A DNA stretch of 64,000 bases from Mycobacterium terramassiliense (GTDB lineage: Bacteria; Actinomycetota; Actinomycetes; Mycobacteriales; Mycobacteriaceae), in assembly GCF_900157385.1 (NCBI RefSeq), contig NZ_LT717700.1:1114029-1178028 (forward strand). The letters are read 5' to 3'. Every line of letters starts with the position of its first letter. Position 1 is the stretch's first letter. The position numbers and the translations under genes were made by a program. Below are positions 62,648 through 64,000 of the stretch, piece after piece. The notes under the pieces are model-generated. The model was given only the letters and a program-made list of their open reading frames with translations, did no database searches and was not told where the DNA came from.

Positions 62648-64000
62648 ATGTCATTCGTGCTCACGGCACCCGAGGCGCTGGGGGCGGCGGCTTCGGACTT
62701 GGCCGGCATCGGTTCCACGCTCAGCGCCGCCCAGGCGGCCGCGGCGGCCTCGACGACACGGGTGCTGGCCGCGGGCGCCGACGATGTGTCGGTGGCGGTC
62801 GCCTCGCTGTTTTCCAGCCACGCGCTGGACTTTCACGCGCTGGGCGCCCGGGCCGCGGCGTTGCACGACCACTTCGTGCAGACCTTGAGCGCGGGCGGGG
62901 CCTCGTACGCCACCGCGGAGACCGCCAACGTCCAGCAAACCCTGGTGAACGCGATGAACGCGCCGACGGAGGCGCTGTTCGGGCGCCCGCTGATCGGCAA
63001 CGGCGCCAACGGGGCCCCGGGCACCGGGGCCAACGGCGGGGACGCCGGCATCCTGATCGGCAACGGCGGGGCCGGTGGTTCAGGCGGCGCCGGCCACCCC
63101 AACGGCGGCAACGGCGGGGCCGCCGGCTTGCTCGGCGCCGCCGGCGCGGGCGGCGCCGGCTGGTCGGGTGCCACTCCCGGCCACGGCGGTAACGGCGGGG
63201 CCGGCGCGCTCTTCGGAGCCGGCGGTGCCGGCGGCGCGGGTGGGTTCTCTACTACCGCCGCCCCCGGCGGGAACGGCGGCGCCGGCGGCAACGGCGGGAT
63301 CTTCGGCGCCGGGGGAGCCGGCGGCGCGGGCGGGCTGTCGACGAGCGGCTCCGGCGGCAACGGCGGAGCCGGCGGCAACGGCGGGCTGTTCAGCATCGCC
63401 AGCAACGGCGGGATCGGCGGACCCACGCAGCCCACCGGCGGCGCCGGCGGCGCCGGTGGCACGGGCGCCATCGACGGCGGCAACGGCGGCGTCGGCGGCA
63501 ACGGCGGGCTCCTCGGCGCCGGCGGGGTCGGCGGCGCCGGCGCCGACGGCCTCGGCGGCAGCGGCGGTTTTGGCGGCGACGGCGGCAACGGCACGGTGTG
63601 GGGGAACGGCGGCGCCGGCGGCCACGGCGGCACCGGCTCCACGGGTAACGGCGGCGCCGGCGGCCACGGGGGCGCCGGCGGCAGGTTCGAAGGGTCCGCG
63701 GGAGCCGGCGGTGACGGCGGAACCGGCGCTATCAACGGCGGCGCCGGCGGAGCCGGCGGCACCACCAGGGGCATCTCCGGCAACGGCGGCGCCGGGGGCG
63801 ACGGCGGCACCGGCGTCACGGGAAGCGGAGGGGCCGGCGGCCACGGCGGCAACTCCGGCCCCCTTCAGGGCACCGCCGGGCGCGGCGGCAACGGCGGCAC
63901 CGGTGGCGGCGGCTCCGGCGGGGACGGCGGCAGCGGCGGCAACGCCGGCGGGCTGTCCGGCAGCGGCGGCGCCGGAGGGGCCGGCGGAGCGGGCGCTACC
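62648..64000 (+). CDS. PE_PGRS protein, 5' portion (truncated by window edge)
   Basis: The frame is open from ATG 62648 for 451 codons with no stop at 64000. Residues 1 to about 98 form a PE domain ([18 protein letters not shown]; the Pro-Glu pair is at residues 8-9) with the YATAE (Y-x-x-x-E) ESX signal motif. The rest is a Gly/Ala repeat rich in GGAGG and GGNGG. PE proteins are exported through ESX systems, usually ESX-5. Adjacent to the rmlA cluster, as PE6 is in M. tuberculosis, but in a different position. The presence of PGRS points away from M. avium. Confidence 0.9.
   Translation, partial: MSFVLTAPEALGAAASDLAGIGSTLSAAQAAAAASTTRVLAAGADDVSVAVASLFSSHALDFHALGARAAALHDHFVQTLSAGGASYATAETANVQQTLVNAMNAPTEALFGRPLIGNGANGAPGTGANGGDAGILIGNGGAGGSGGAGHPNGGNGGAAGLLGAAGAGGAGWSGATPGHGGNGGAGALFGAGGAGGAGGFSTTAAPGGNGGAGGNGGIFGAGGAGGAGGLSTSGSGGNGGAGGNGGLFSIASNGGIGGPTQPTGGAGGAGGTGAIDGGNGGVGGNGGLLGAGGVGGAGADGLGGSGGFGGDGGNGTVWGNGGAGGHGGTGSTGNGGAGGHGGAGGRFEGSAGAGGDGGTGAINGGAGGAGGTTRGISGNGGAGGDGGTGVTGSGGAGGHGGNSGPLQGTAGRGGNGGTGGGGSGGDGGSGGNAGGLSGSGGAGGAGGAGAT

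Noticed and set aside
63000..64000. CRISPR or satellite array in the PGRS region
   Set aside because: In-frame Gly/Ala coding repeat of a PE_PGRS protein.

Overview
The window is high-GC actinobacterial DNA and reads as the chromosome of a slow-growing Mycobacterium. The evidence is a PE_PGRS gene running off the right edge, a PPE protein, the isoniazid-inducible genes iniB-iniA-iniC, an HspR-controlled dnaK operon, and WhiB, LpqJ-like and RmlA proteins. Gene order matches parts of the M. tuberculosis H37Rv Rv0332-Rv0344 / Rv0346 / Rv0350-Rv0353 / Rv0368c-Rv0385 regions as I remember them. PE_PGRS genes suggest the M. tuberculosis/kansasii/marinum side of the genus rather than M. avium. I cannot name the species.

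Layout. 1-2.3 kb: end of a [2Fe-2S] subunit and a molybdopterin hydroxylase large subunit. 2.3-11.4 kb: nine minus-strand genes forming a complete aerobic carbon monoxide dehydrogenase operon. The catalytic subunit carries the form I motif AYACSFR, and a LysR gene lies divergently upstream. 12.5-16.8 kb: a small hypothetical gene, an RNA methylase, a lipoprotein, pyrE, an SDR and a membrane protein. 16.8-18.4 kb: a 55-bp tandem repeat, then an IS30-family element inserted in the loop of an intergenic palindrome behind clpB. 18.4-23.3 kb: clpB, a flavohemoglobin-like protein and an aldose epimerase. 23.3-27.4 kb: the dnaK-grpE-dnaJ-hspR operon. HspR-type HAIR sites lie upstream of both clpB and dnaK.

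27.7-31.2 kb: a LysR regulator divergent from an aldehyde dehydrogenase and an ACMSD-type amidohydrolase. 31.3-37.0 kb: an amino-acid permease, a MobA-like protein and a second three-subunit molybdenum hydroxylase (AYRG-type). 37.1-38.2 kb: an LpqJ-like lipoprotein and a CAP-domain secreted protein. 38.6-44.9 kb: a PPE protein fused to a hormone-sensitive-lipase-type hydrolase, a WhiB4-like protein, a NarL-type two-component pair, a membrane protein with a Thr/Pro tail, and a membrane-anchored divergent Hsp70. 44.9-54.9 kb: iniC, iniA, a greatly expanded iniB, an IniB-N-domain protein, and the large LuxR/ATPase regulator of the locus. 55.0-61.8 kb: a membrane Fe-S oxidoreductase, aspC, a YibE/F protein, rmlA and a SnoaL-like protein. 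61.8-64.0 kb: a maleylpyruvate-isomerase-like gene with an in-frame stop near its 5' end, and a PE_PGRS gene cut by the window edge.

Main themes: molybdenum hydroxylases (three sets), heat-shock control by HspR, and cell-envelope stress (ini locus). The most novel parts are the block between lpqJ and iniC and the repeated TTAGGGGA boxes at the iniB and iniR promoters.
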